Positions 1 through 7,389 of a DNA stretch of 11,219 nt are shown here, piece by piece. The stretch covers positions 1 to 11,219 of the forward strand of contig CAJXFN010000040.1 of NCBI GenBank assembly GCA_913052655.1, written 5' to 3'. The notes under the pieces are model-generated. The model was not told the origin of the DNA, did no database searches, and worked only from the letters and a program-made list of their open reading frames with translations. Origin of the DNA: an uncultured Flavobacteriales bacterium. Its GTDB lineage: Bacteria > Bacteroidota > Bacteroidia > Flavobacteriales > BACL11. Position 1 is the first letter of the stretch; the number at the start of each line of letters is the position of its first letter. Position numbers and translations under genes: made by a program.

Positions 1-2373
1 GCAGATTTTTCAAATAGATTTAGAAATGTAACTCATGTACAAATGGACGCTTTATCTTCTAATGGAATGTTAGAAGCTAACTTAGAAAATTTTGGTGTAA
101 GAGCTTTACCAACTTATCACTTTGATAAAGCAGAAGTAATTGTATCATTTGGAGCAGATTTTATGGGTAATTGGGGTGATCCTGATAATGAGAAAAAATA
201 TTCAAAAAGGAGAAATCCTAAACTTGGAAATATGTCTAAACATTATCAAATAGAATCTACTTTAACACTTACAGGTTCTAATGCGGATGAAAGAATACAA
301 ATAAAACCATCAGAACAAGCAGGCTTATTGTATAATTTATATGATGCTTTAAGTGGAGCTGAAGCAGATAAAAGAATCGCTAAATTGGTTTCTTCTCTGA
401 AAAATGCAAAATCCTCAATTGTAGTTTGTAACTCAAATAATAAAGAAGTTCAGCTGTTAGTAAATGCTATTAATAATAAATTAGGAAACTATAATTATAC
501 AGTGGATATGGGCAATCCATCTTACCTCAGAAAGGGAAATGATGAGAGTGTTGCTCAATTAATTACTGATATGAATGATGGAAAGATAGATGCTATTATT
601 ACATATAATACAAATCCAATTTATACATTAGTAAATGCTGATGAGTTTAATAAAGGATTGTCAAAAGTTGGATTAAAAGTATCTACATCCTTATTTATGG
701 ATGAAACTTCATCAAAAATGGATTATGTTTGCCCTGACAATCACAATTTAGAAAGTTGGGGAGATGCAAATCCATCAAATGGTGAGTATACTCTAATGCA
801 ACCTACAATTAATCCATTGTTTAATGGAAGACAATTCCAAGATTCTTTACTTACTTGGCTTGGATCTTCAGAAACATATTATGATATACTAAAGAATTCA
901 TATTCTTCCTGGGAAGAAAAGCTCCATGATGGTTATTTTATTGAAGATAAAGTAGACTATTCTTTAAACTCAAAATTTTCAGCTCCTTCATTTTCTATTC
1001 CCTCAACTAAAGGAATTGAATTTGAGATATCTGAGAAAATTTCTATGGGTGATGGAACACAATCTAACAACCCATGGCTACAAGAACTGCCGGATCCATT
1101 ATCTAGAGCAAGTTGGGATAATTATCTGACTATGTCTGCTTCAACTGCTCGCGATTTGGGAGTTAAAAATTGGAATGTTTCTAATGGCGCGTTAAATGGT
1201 AGCTTGGTAAATATTACTATTGGAGATAAATCCCTAAAGAATGTTCCTGTAATGATTCAACCAGGACAAGCGATCGGAACTGTATCTTTATCTGTAGGAT
1301 ATGGAAGAACACATGCTGGGAAATGTGGAAATGGAGTAGGACATAATGCATATCCGTTATTAAATGGAGGGATAGCAGAAATTACTGTAGTAGAAGGTAC
1401 TCATGAATTTGCTGCGGTTCAACTACATCATACTATGATGGGTAGAGAAATTGTAAAAGAAACAACTTTAGCAGATTTTATAAATGATCCATCCTCAGGA
1501 AATCATAGGGAAAAATATTATACTCATGATGGTCCAAAAACTTCTGATCAAGTTACACTTTGGGATGAACATGATCATGAAACAGGTCATTTCTGGAATA
1601 TGTCTATTGATTTATCACTTTGTTCAGGATGTGCTGCTTGTGTTGTTTCGTGTCATGCAGAAAATAACGTTCCAGTTGTAGGAAAAGAAGAAGTTAGAAA
1701 ATCAAGAGATATGCATTGGTTGAGAATTGATAGATATTTCTCATCTGAAATGACAAAAGAAAGATCTGAAAAAGAAAAAATTTCAGCAATAGATATGTAT
1801 TCTGAAATGGAAGATCCCTCTGAGAATCCAGAAGTTGTTTTCCAACCAGTTATGTGTCAACATTGTAATCATGCTCCTTGTGAAACAGTTTGTCCTGTAG
1901 CCGCGACAACACATAGTGCTGAGGGACTAAATCATATGACTTACAATAGATGTGTTGGAACAAGATATTGCGCTAACAATTGTCCATATAAAGTGAGAAG
2001 ATTTAACTGGTTTAAATACGCAAATAATGACAAATTTGATTATAATATGAATGATGATTATGGTAAAATGGTTCTAAATCCTGACGTAGTAGTAAGATCT
2101 AGAGGGGTCATTGAAAAATGTAGTATGTGTATTCAAAAGATTCAAGAAGTCAAACTAAATGCTAAAAAATCAGGATCAAAAGTCAAAGATATTGATGCGC
2201 AAACTGCATGTTCATCAGTGTGTTCTACAAACGCGATTATTTTCGGAGACTCAAACGATTCGTCACATGAAATTTATAACTTAAAAAATGATCCTCGTAA
2301 ATATGATTTACTTGATCATTTAAATGTTGCTCCATCTGTATTTTATCAAACTAAAGTTAGAAATAAATCTTAA
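1..2373 (+). CDS. actB: Alternative complex III subunit ActB (Fe-S / molybdopterin-oxidoreductase-like), 5' partial
   Basis: The reading frame is open from the first base, so the gene begins upstream; 790 codons are present and, against a usual length near 1000 residues, some 200 or more N-terminal residues (normally including a Tat-type signal) are missing. The internal ATG at 43 is not the start. Roughly the first 1450 bases encode a molybdopterin-oxidoreductase-like domain, which in characterised ACIII carries no Mo cofactor. The rest is an NrfC/DmsB-like ferredoxin domain with four cysteine groups: C-x2-C-x2-C-x3-C (1621-1653), C-x2-C-x4-C-x3-CP (1855-1896), a three-Cys group CVGTRYC-x3-CP (about 1951-1983), and CxxC plus a later C-x3-C (about 2119-2226). 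The third group has Thr where a fourth Cys would sit, matching the three [4Fe-4S] plus one [3Fe-4S] set known for ActB. The role is to carry electrons from the quinol site in ActC toward the haem subunits at the periplasmic face. actC follows after 9 bases. Confidence 0.93.
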   Translation, partial: ADFSNRFRNVTHVQMDALSSNGMLEANLENFGVRALPTYHFDKAEVIVSFGADFMGNWGDPDNEKKYSKRRNPKLGNMSKHYQIESTLTLTGSNADERIQIKPSEQAGLLYNLYDALSGAEADKRIAKLVSSLKNAKSSIVVCNSNNKEVQLLVNAINNKLGNYNYTVDMGNPSYLRKGNDESVAQLITDMNDGKIDAIITYNTNPIYTLVNADEFNKGLSKVGLKVSTSLFMDETSSKMDYVCPDNHNLESWGDANPSNGEYTLMQPTINPLFNGRQFQDSLLTWLGSSETYYDILKNSYSSWEEKLHDGYFIEDKVDYSLNSKFSAPSFSIPSTKGIEFEISEKISMGDGTQSNNPWLQELPDPLSRASWDNYLTMSASTARDLGVKNWNVSNGALNGSLVNITIGDKSLKNVPVMIQPGQAIGTVSLSVGYGRTHAGKCGNGVGHNAYPLLNGGIAEITVVEGTHEFAAVQLHHTMMGREIVKETTLADFINDPSSGNHREKYYTHDGPKTSDQVTLWDEHDHETGHFWNMSIDLSLCSGCAACVVSCHAENNVPVVGKEEVRKSRDMHWLRIDRYFSSEMTKERSEKEKISAIDMYSEMEDPSENPEVVFQPVMCQHCNHAPCETVCPVAATTHSAEGLNHMTYNRCVGTRYCANNCPYKVRRFNWFKYANNDKFDYNMNDDYGKMVLNPDVVVRSRGVIEKCSMCIQKIQEVKLNAKKSGSKVKDIDAQTACSSVCSTNAIIFGDSNDSSHEIYNLKNDPRKYDLLDHLNVAPSVFYQTKVRNKS

Positions 2374-2382
2374 TTTAAATCT

Positions 2383-3768
2383 ATGCAAAAAGAAGCTGAA
2401 ATTAGAGATCCATTAATACTAGGTAAAAAATCCTATCATGATATTACATTAGATGTGTCTAAACCTGTTGAAGGAAAAGCAAATAAATATTGGTGGATTC
2501 TTTTTTCCATATCTTTTATAATGTTTATTTGGGGTGTTTTATCCATGGCCTACACTATAGGTACAGGTATTGGTTCTTGGGGTCTTAATAAGACAGTTAA
2601 TTGGGCTTGGGATATTACAAACTTTGTATGGTGGATTGGTATAGGTCACGCCGGAACTTTAATATCCGCTGTATTGTTGTTGTTTCGTCAAAAATGGAGG
2701 ATGTCTATAAATAGATCTGCAGAAGCGATGACTATTTTTGGAGTTGCACAAGCAGCTTTGTTTCCTTTAATACATATGGGAAGACCTTGGTTAGCTTACT
2801 GGGTGTTTCCAATACCTAACCAATTCGGTTCATTGTGGGTAAATTTTAATTCACCATTATTATGGGATGTTTTTGCCATTTCAACATATTTTTCAGTATC
2901 AGTTGTGTTTTGGTATATTGGTCTTATCCCTGATTTTGCTATGTTGAGAGATAGATTTAATGAGAAAACTGCCCCAATGAAAAAGAAATTATATTCTTTT
3001 TTATCATTTGGATGGAGTGGAAAAGCTAAACATTGGCAAAGATTTGAAGAGGTTTCATTAGTACTAGCTGGATTAGCAACACCACTTGTGTTTTCAGTTC
3101 ACTCTATTGTATCGATGGACTTTGCAACTTCTGTTATTCCAGGTTGGCACACTACTATTTTCCCTCCTTACTTTGTTCTTGGAGCTTTATTTTCTGGATT
3201 TGCAATGGTAGAAACACTTTTAATTATTATGCGAAAAGTGGTTAATATGGAAGCTTATATTACTATAAAACATATAGAATATATGAATATTATAATTCTG
3301 TTAACAGGTTCATTAGTAGGAACAGCGTATATCACAGAATTATTTATGGCATGGTATTCAGGGGTAGAGTTTGAACAGTATGCTTTCTTAAATAGAGCTA
3401 CTGGTCCATATTGGTGGTCGTATGCAATAATGATGGGGTGTAATGTTTTAACTCCTCAATTATATTGGATTAATTCAATAAGAAAGAGTTTTATAGCTAC
3501 TTTTATTTTATCAATTTTTGTAAATATTGGTATGTGGTTTGAGCGTTTTGTAATTATTGTTACGTCATTGCATAGAGATTTTTTACCGTCATCGTGGTCG
3601 ATGTTCTCCCCTTCTTTAATTGATATTGGAATTTATTTAGGAACAATTGGATTTTTCTTTGTACTCTTCTTATTGTATGCAAGGACATTTCCTGTAATAG
3701 CACAAGCCGAGTTAAAAACAATTGTAAAATCTTCAGGTTCTGAATATAAAAATAAAAATAATGAGTAG
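2383..3768 (+). CDS. actC: Alternative complex III subunit ActC, NrfD/PsrC-like quinol-oxidising membrane protein
   Basis: This 461-residue integral membrane protein of the NrfD/PsrC family has about ten hydrophobic spans between residues 35 and 440, and its full length fits the family. ActC is the subunit that holds the quinol site and passes electrons to the Fe-S clusters of ActB. Family-typical stretches are GHAGTLISA (88-96), HMGRPW (131-136), the LLWDVF segment with Asp162, and HSIVSMDFA (240-248). His131 and Asp162 lie close to the positions of the quinone-site His and Asp reported in the Rhodothermus marinus complex; I infer that equivalence from memory and spacing, not from an alignment. 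The protein opens with a soluble segment (residues 1-34) and ends in a short polar tail. The ATG lies 9 bases after actB with an AT-rich leader and no clear Shine-Dalgarno. The last 8 bases overlap actD, suggesting coupled translation. Confidence 0.94.
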   Translation: MQKEAEIRDPLILGKKSYHDITLDVSKPVEGKANKYWWILFSISFIMFIWGVLSMAYTIGTGIGSWGLNKTVNWAWDITNFVWWIGIGHAGTLISAVLLLFRQKWRMSINRSAEAMTIFGVAQAALFPLIHMGRPWLAYWVFPIPNQFGSLWVNFNSPLLWDVFAISTYFSVSVVFWYIGLIPDFAMLRDRFNEKTAPMKKKLYSFLSFGWSGKAKHWQRFEEVSLVLAGLATPLVFSVHSIVSMDFATSVIPGWHTTIFPPYFVLGALFSGFAMVETLLIIMRKVVNMEAYITIKHIEYMNIIILLTGSLVGTAYITELFMAWYSGVEFEQYAFLNRATGPYWWSYAIMMGCNVLTPQLYWINSIRKSFIATFILSIFVNIGMWFERFVIIVTSLHRDFLPSSWSMFSPSLIDIGIYLGTIGFFFVLFLLYARTFPVIAQAELKTIVKSSGSEYKNKNNE

Positions 3769-4276
3769 AAAAACTGTATACGGAATTTTTGATGATGAAG
3801 AAGTTTTACTGAATTCAGTAAAGGAAATCAAATCAAACAACATAGATATAAAAGAAGTTTACACCCCATTTCCAGTACATGGACTAGACAAGGCCCTTGG
3901 GTTGAAAGAAACAAGAATGGCTATTGCTGCATTTGTTTATGGTTGTTTAGGAATAACATTTGCTGGACTTATGATTTATAATATTATGATTATTGATTGG
4001 CCAATGAATATTGGAGGTAAACCAAATTTTACATTTTATCATAATGTACCTTCATTTGTTCCTGTAATGTTTGAATGTACAGTTTTGTTTGCCGCTCATT
4101 TAATGTCTATTACATATTTAATTAAATGTGGACTGTTTCCTGGTGCTAAATCAGAAAATCCAGATCCTCGAACAACTGATGATAAATTTTTAATTGAATT
4201 TGAATTAGAAGGAAGTACAAAAAAAATTAAGGATTTGCTTTCAAAGACTGGGGCCTCTGAAATTAATGAAAAATAA
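3761..4276 (+). CDS. actD: Alternative complex III subunit ActD (DUF3341 family)
   Basis: A 171-residue protein of the DUF3341 family, the ActD subunit of ACIII. It begins with a soluble alpha/beta-like segment containing YTPFPVHG (34-41), the most recognisable family motif, followed by two membrane spans at about 53-78 and 97-122 and a polar C-terminal tail. In the known complex it packs beside the NrfD-like subunits; it has no cofactor, and none is suggested here (its two cysteines are not in a haem or Fe-S motif). The start overlaps the end of actC by 8 bases, and its stop codon lies inside the first codons of actE, so actC-actD-actE appear translationally linked. Length and order fit the family. 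Its exact function is not settled. Confidence 0.92.
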   Translation: MSRKTVYGIFDDEEVLLNSVKEIKSNNIDIKEVYTPFPVHGLDKALGLKETRMAIAAFVYGCLGITFAGLMIYNIMIIDWPMNIGGKPNFTFYHNVPSFVPVMFECTVLFAAHLMSITYLIKCGLFPGAKSENPDPRTTDDKFLIEFELEGSTKKIKDLLSKTGASEINEK

Positions 4277-4868
4277 TATGATGATGAAGAGAATTTTTTA
4301 TAATATAGGAATTTTTACAGCGCTCACAATATTTCTTTCGTGTACTGATAATTCAAACAATAATCCAGGATTTGAATATATGCCTGATATGTATAGGTCG
4401 CCAAGTATAGGAGCTCAATCTGATCACAATATTGAAACCTATAACTCAAAACCAGTTGTTGGTACTGTAGCAAGAGGTAAATTGTCAACTTTTAGTTATA
4501 GTTCTTCAAATGAAGACTATTTAAAAGCTGGTTTAGAATCAACGTATCCAAATTATTTTATAAAGTCAGAAAAAACACTAGTTCAAGGAAAAAGTTTATA
4601 TGAGATGATGTGTTCACATTGTCATGGAATAAATGGGGATGGTAAAGGGTCTGTTGATCATCCTGTATATTCAGCTATTCCATCTTATTCAGATTCGATT
4701 CAAATTAGAAGAACTGGTGGAAATATGAGAGATTTAAAGGAGGGGCATTTGTTTCATTCTATTACTTATGGTTTAAATGCTATGGGACCACATTCTTATT
4801 TGCTAAGTGAAGAAGAAAGATGGAAAATTGTATATTACATTCAAGAAAAATTACAAAAAAATAAATAA
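4266..4868 (+). CDS. actE: Alternative complex III subunit ActE, monoheme cytochrome c lipoprotein
   Basis: A 200-residue cytochrome c subunit. The N-terminus is a lipoprotein signal: Lys/Arg at 8-9, a hydrophobic core at 11-24, and a lipobox ending in Leu-Ser-Cys with the acylated Cys at 26. One class-I haem motif, CSHCH, lies at 116-120, and Met173 in the NAMGPH segment is the likely distal axial ligand; the C-terminal helix SEEERWKIVYYIQ is typical of the fold. The protein would be anchored on the periplasmic side and pass electrons from the complex to an oxidase or soluble carrier. The start is ambiguous: the ATG at 4266 overlaps actD by 11 bases, while ATGs at 4278, 4281 and 4284 begin just after the actD stop (4274-4276) and would give a more usual signal-peptide length. 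The ACIII assignment rests on the neighbours as well as on the haem domain. Confidence 0.92.
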   Translation: MKNNMMMKRIFYNIGIFTALTIFLSCTDNSNNNPGFEYMPDMYRSPSIGAQSDHNIETYNSKPVVGTVARGKLSTFSYSSSNEDYLKAGLESTYPNYFIKSEKTLVQGKSLYEMMCSHCHGINGDGKGSVDHPVYSAIPSYSDSIQIRRTGGNMRDLKEGHLFHSITYGLNAMGPHSYLLSEEERWKIVYYIQEKLQKNK

Positions 4869-4884
4869 GAAAAACTTATAAAAA

Positions 4885-6075
4885 ATGTTTACAATAACCA
4901 AAAATGCTAGAAATTTATCATTTGGACTAATGATAGTAGGATTAATTGCATTAATTTTAGGATTTGTCAATGACGCTCATTCCGCATGGCCAAGTTTACT
5001 GTTTAATACTTATTTTTTCTTAGGAATTTCTGTGTTTGCAGTATTTTTTATAGCTTTACAATATGTAGCTGAAGCTTCATGGTCTATTGTCTTGAAGAGA
5101 GTTCCGGAAGCTATAATATCTTTTTTACCCATCTCTGGAGTTATTATGTTGATAATTATGGTTACAGCAGTAATGCATTTTGGTGGAAATCATATTTACC
5201 ATTGGATGGCTGATGGAGTGATGGATCCAAATAGTGAGAATTACGATAAAATTATAGCTGGGAAAGAAGCTTTTTTAGATACGACATTTTTCTTAGTAAG
5301 ATCTGTTATATATATACTTGGTTGGGTGTATTTTGGTAGAAAATTAAAACAATTATCTCTAAATGAAGACAAACATGGAGGTATTGAAAATTATAATAAG
5401 GGATTCAGAACTTCAGCTTGGTTTATGGTCTTTTTTGCAATTACTTCATCAATTGCTTCTTGGGATTGGATTATGTCTATTGACACACACTGGTTTAGCA
5501 CATTGTTTGGATGGTATGTTTTTTCCGAGTGGGCTGTAATAGGTTTTGTTTCTATTTTGTTAATAACGCTTTATCTCAAAAGATTGGGATATTTAGAATC
5601 AGTAAATGAAAGTCATATTCATGATTTGGGGAAATATGTTTTCGCGTTTTCTTTGGTTTGGACCTATATGTGGTTTTCTCAATTTATGTTAATCTGGTAT
5701 TCAAATATTCCAGAGGAAGTAGCTTATTTTACTGCTAGACTTGAAGTAGAAAACTACAAATTTTTATTTTGGTTTAGAGTAGCTATCAACTTTTTATTTC
5801 CTATTATACTTTTAATGAGTAGAGATGCAAAGAGAAATAATTCTAGATTAATTTTTGTATGTATTGTTATTTTAATTGGACATTGGTTAAATTCATACTT
5901 GTTGGTTACACCTGGTACCTTAAATAAAGAAGGTCATATAGGGTTTACTGAAATTGGTATGGGCTTAGGTTTCTTTGGATTATTTATTTATGTTGTTTTT
6001 AACGCACTTACTAAAGCTCCATTAGAAACTAAAAATCACCCGTTCTTAGATGAAAGTAAAAATCTTCACACATAA
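4885..6075 (+). CDS. actF: Alternative complex III subunit ActF, NrfD-like membrane protein
   Basis: A 396-residue polytopic membrane protein with about ten hydrophobic spans, the second NrfD-like subunit of ACIII, somewhat shorter than ActC. Characteristic segments are HIYHW (103-107), the WDWIMSIDTHW motif (193-203) followed by FGWYVFSEW, a later VWTYMWFSQFMLIWYSN stretch, and a C-terminal NHPFLDES tail. In studied complexes ActF pairs pseudo-symmetrically with ActC, but quinol oxidation is assigned to ActC; a role in proton movement has been proposed and not proved. The gene starts 16 bases after actE behind an A-rich leader without a Shine-Dalgarno. It is the last gene of the act cluster: a strong intrinsic terminator begins 21 bases after its stop, and no cytochrome oxidase subunit genes follow. 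Confidence 0.92.
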   Translation: MFTITKNARNLSFGLMIVGLIALILGFVNDAHSAWPSLLFNTYFFLGISVFAVFFIALQYVAEASWSIVLKRVPEAIISFLPISGVIMLIIMVTAVMHFGGNHIYHWMADGVMDPNSENYDKIIAGKEAFLDTTFFLVRSVIYILGWVYFGRKLKQLSLNEDKHGGIENYNKGFRTSAWFMVFFAITSSIASWDWIMSIDTHWFSTLFGWYVFSEWAVIGFVSILLITLYLKRLGYLESVNESHIHDLGKYVFAFSLVWTYMWFSQFMLIWYSNIPEEVAYFTARLEVENYKFLFWFRVAINFLFPIILLMSRDAKRNNSRLIFVCIVILIGHWLNSYLLVTPGTLNKEGHIGFTEIGMGLGFFGLFIYVVFNALTKAPLETKNHPFLDESKNLHT

Positions 6076-6096
6076 GATGTATTGTTAATATTTTTT

Positions 6097-6126
6097 AAAG
6101 GGTCGGTTAATTCTGACCCTTTTTTT
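6097..6126 (+). terminator. Rho-independent terminator after actF
   Basis: An inverted repeat with arms AAAGGGTCGG (6097-6106) and CTGACCCTTT (6113-6122) pairs perfectly except for one G-T wobble, closes on the six-base loop TTAATT, and runs into an uninterrupted T tract to 6126. It begins 21 bases after the actF stop and is one of the few GC-containing stems in this AT-rich window, so it is very likely the end of the act transcript. Confidence 0.88.
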
Positions 6127-6140
6127 ATAAATTACTTTCT

Positions 6141-6148
6141 TACATTTG
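6141..6148 (+). promoter_or_regulatory. Probable -7 promoter element of ruvB
   Basis: TACATTTG matches the Bacteroidota -7 consensus TAnnTTTG exactly and sits 5 bases before the ruvB ATG at 6154, just past the actF terminator. I see no TTG at the expected -33 distance, since that interval falls in the terminator arm and T tract. If used, transcription would start within a few bases of the ATG, giving a leaderless or nearly leaderless message. The motif is short and this region is T-rich, so a chance match is possible. Confidence 0.45.
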
Positions 6149-6153
6149 TATTA

Positions 6154-7164
6154 ATGAATGAGGAGATTGAAAATAACGAACTTGAATCAGAAGATTTTGA
6201 ACAGGTATTAAGACCAAAAGGGTTTAATGATTTTAAAGGTCAAGATCAGATTGTAGATAATTTAAAAGTCTTTATACAAGCCGCGAAAGAAAGATCAGAC
6301 GCTTTAGATCATGTGTTGCTGCACGGACCTCCAGGTCTAGGCAAAACAACTCTATCTTATATTATTGCAAATGAATTAGGGGTTGGAATTAAGACTACCT
6401 CCGGGCCTGTTTTAGACAAGCCGGCAGATTTAGCAGGTCTATTAACAAATTTGGATGAAAGAGATGTTTTGTTTATTGATGAGATTCATAGATTAAATCC
6501 AATTGTAGAAGAATATTTATATTCAGCAATGGAAGATTATCAGATTGATATTATGATTGAATCTGGTCCAAATGCTCGTTCTGTTCAGATAAAGATTAAT
6601 CCGTTTACTTTAATTGGAGCAACGACTAGGTCAGGACTGCTAACCGCACCATTAAGAGCTAGATTTGGAATAAATTCAAGATTAGAATACTATAAAAAAT
6701 CTCTTCTTTCTGATATTATTAATAGATCATCTTCTATATTAGACGCTTCTATTACTAAAGATGCTGCATTAGAGATTGCAGGCAGAAGTAGAGGGACACC
6801 AAGAATTGCAAATGCCTTGTTAAGAAGAGTTCGTGATTTTGCACAAGTAAAAGGTGACGGAAATATAAATAAAGAAATTACTCAATATTCATTAAATGCT
6901 TTAAATGTAGATGAAAATGGATTAGATGAGATGGATAACAGAATTTTATCTTCAATTATAGACAAGTTTAAAGGAGGTCCTGTTGGATTAACTACTATTG
7001 CTACAGCAGTTGGAGAACAGGCAGGAACAATTGAAGAAGTTTATGAACCTTATCTTATTCAGGAAGGGTATCTAATGAGAACACCTAGAGGAAGACAGGC
7101 AACAGATAAAGCATTTAAGCATCTAGGTAGGTTTAAGTCTCCAGACCAAAGCTCACTATTTTAA
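6154..7164 (+). CDS. ruvB: Holliday junction branch migration helicase RuvB
   Basis: A 336-residue AAA+ ATPase that, with RuvA, drives branch migration of Holliday junctions in recombination and repair before RuvC cleavage. Visible motifs are Walker A GPPGLGKTT (58-66), Walker B with the DEIH box (109-112), sensor-1 region GATTRSG (155-161), an arginine-finger candidate in PLRARFG (Arg170), sensor-2 region GRSRGTPRIANALLRR, and a C-terminal winged-helix domain ending in a TPRGR motif (the DNA-binding wing) and HLG. Length and content fit the family. I chose the ATG at 6154 because the in-frame TTG at 6082 would translate through the actF terminator and add a non-conserved hydrophobic leader. 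Its promoter is probably its own, just upstream. The stop overlaps the convergent 61-residue gene by 4 bases. No ruvA or ruvC is in view, which is common in Bacteroidota. Confidence 0.97.
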   Translation: MNEEIENNELESEDFEQVLRPKGFNDFKGQDQIVDNLKVFIQAAKERSDALDHVLLHGPPGLGKTTLSYIIANELGVGIKTTSGPVLDKPADLAGLLTNLDERDVLFIDEIHRLNPIVEEYLYSAMEDYQIDIMIESGPNARSVQIKINPFTLIGATTRSGLLTAPLRARFGINSRLEYYKKSLLSDIINRSSSILDASITKDAALEIAGRSRGTPRIANALLRRVRDFAQVKGDGNINKEITQYSLNALNVDENGLDEMDNRILSSIIDKFKGGPVGLTTIATAVGEQAGTIEEVYEPYLIQEGYLMRTPRGRQATDKAFKHLGRFKSPDQSSLF

Positions 7165-7346
7165 CTTATAGTGTCGAATACATCAATTATTACTTTTTTG
7201 TACTGAGAAAAACTAGTTAGTGCCCATATTTTCAGGTGAGTTAATTCTTTTTTACTCATCCATCTTGTACTTTTTTTAAGTTCTTTTTTAAATAAATCCT
7301 TGTCAAAACTTACTTTTGAAAGAATCTTTTTAGTGAATTCTAGCAT
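7161..7346 (-). CDS. Small conserved-looking protein downstream of ubiX, function unknown
   Basis: A 61-residue lysine-rich, probably helical soluble protein with no signal peptide or membrane span. The segment KVSFDKDLFKKEL (11-23), followed by a Trp-containing KELTHLKIW stretch and a C-terminal VIIDVFD, resembles small uncharacterised proteins I associate with flavobacterial genomes, though I cannot confirm this without a search. It is the last gene of the minus-strand group, 43 bases after ubiX, and its stop overlaps the ruvB stop by 4 bases tail to tail. Codon use (AAA, TTA and AT-rich third positions) resembles its neighbours, and the reading frame uses the whole gap between ruvB and ubiX, which supports a real gene. 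No function can be assigned. Confidence 0.65.
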   Translation of the reverse strand: MLEFTKKILSKVSFDKDLFKKELKKSTRWMSKKELTHLKIWALTSFSQYKKVIIDVFDTIS

Positions 7347-7348
7347 TA

Positions 7349-7374
7349 GTTATTTGATTTATAAATTCAATAAC
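7349..7374 (-). repeat. AT-rich imperfect inverted repeat between ubiX and the 61-residue gene
   Basis: Outer arms GTTATT and AATAAC, with one mismatch and one G-T wobble toward the centre, form a 26-base near-palindrome filling much of the 43-base gap. In the minus transcript it would lie just after ubiX and two bases before the ATG of the 61-residue gene. It is almost entirely A-T pairs, so the hairpin would be weak, and there is no T tract placed to make it a terminator. It may be chance in such AT-rich DNA. Confidence 0.3.
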
Positions 7375-7389
7375 ACAAATTTTCTAAAT

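Noticed and set aside
1484..1681. A 65-codon plus-strand open frame inside actB
   Set aside because: It lies in another frame of the well-supported Fe-S protein, covers its first cysteine motif, and has no recognisable protein features of its own.
1..2373. Catalytic molybdopterin oxidoreductase such as a formate, nitrate or polysulfide reductase
   Set aside because: Fusion of the molybdopterin-like domain to the Fe-S domain and the following NrfD, DUF3341, monoheme cytochrome and second NrfD genes identify ACIII, whose ActB lacks the Mo cofactor.
6082..6153. Upstream TTG start extending RuvB by 24 residues
   Set aside because: The extension would be translated through the actF terminator hairpin and the promoter element, and reads as an unconserved hydrophobic leader. 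The ATG at 6154 gives the normal RuvB length.
7349..7374. Intrinsic terminator for ubiX
   Set aside because: The inverted repeat is nearly all A-T with a mismatch and lacks a following T tract on the transcribed strand, so it should not terminate efficiently.
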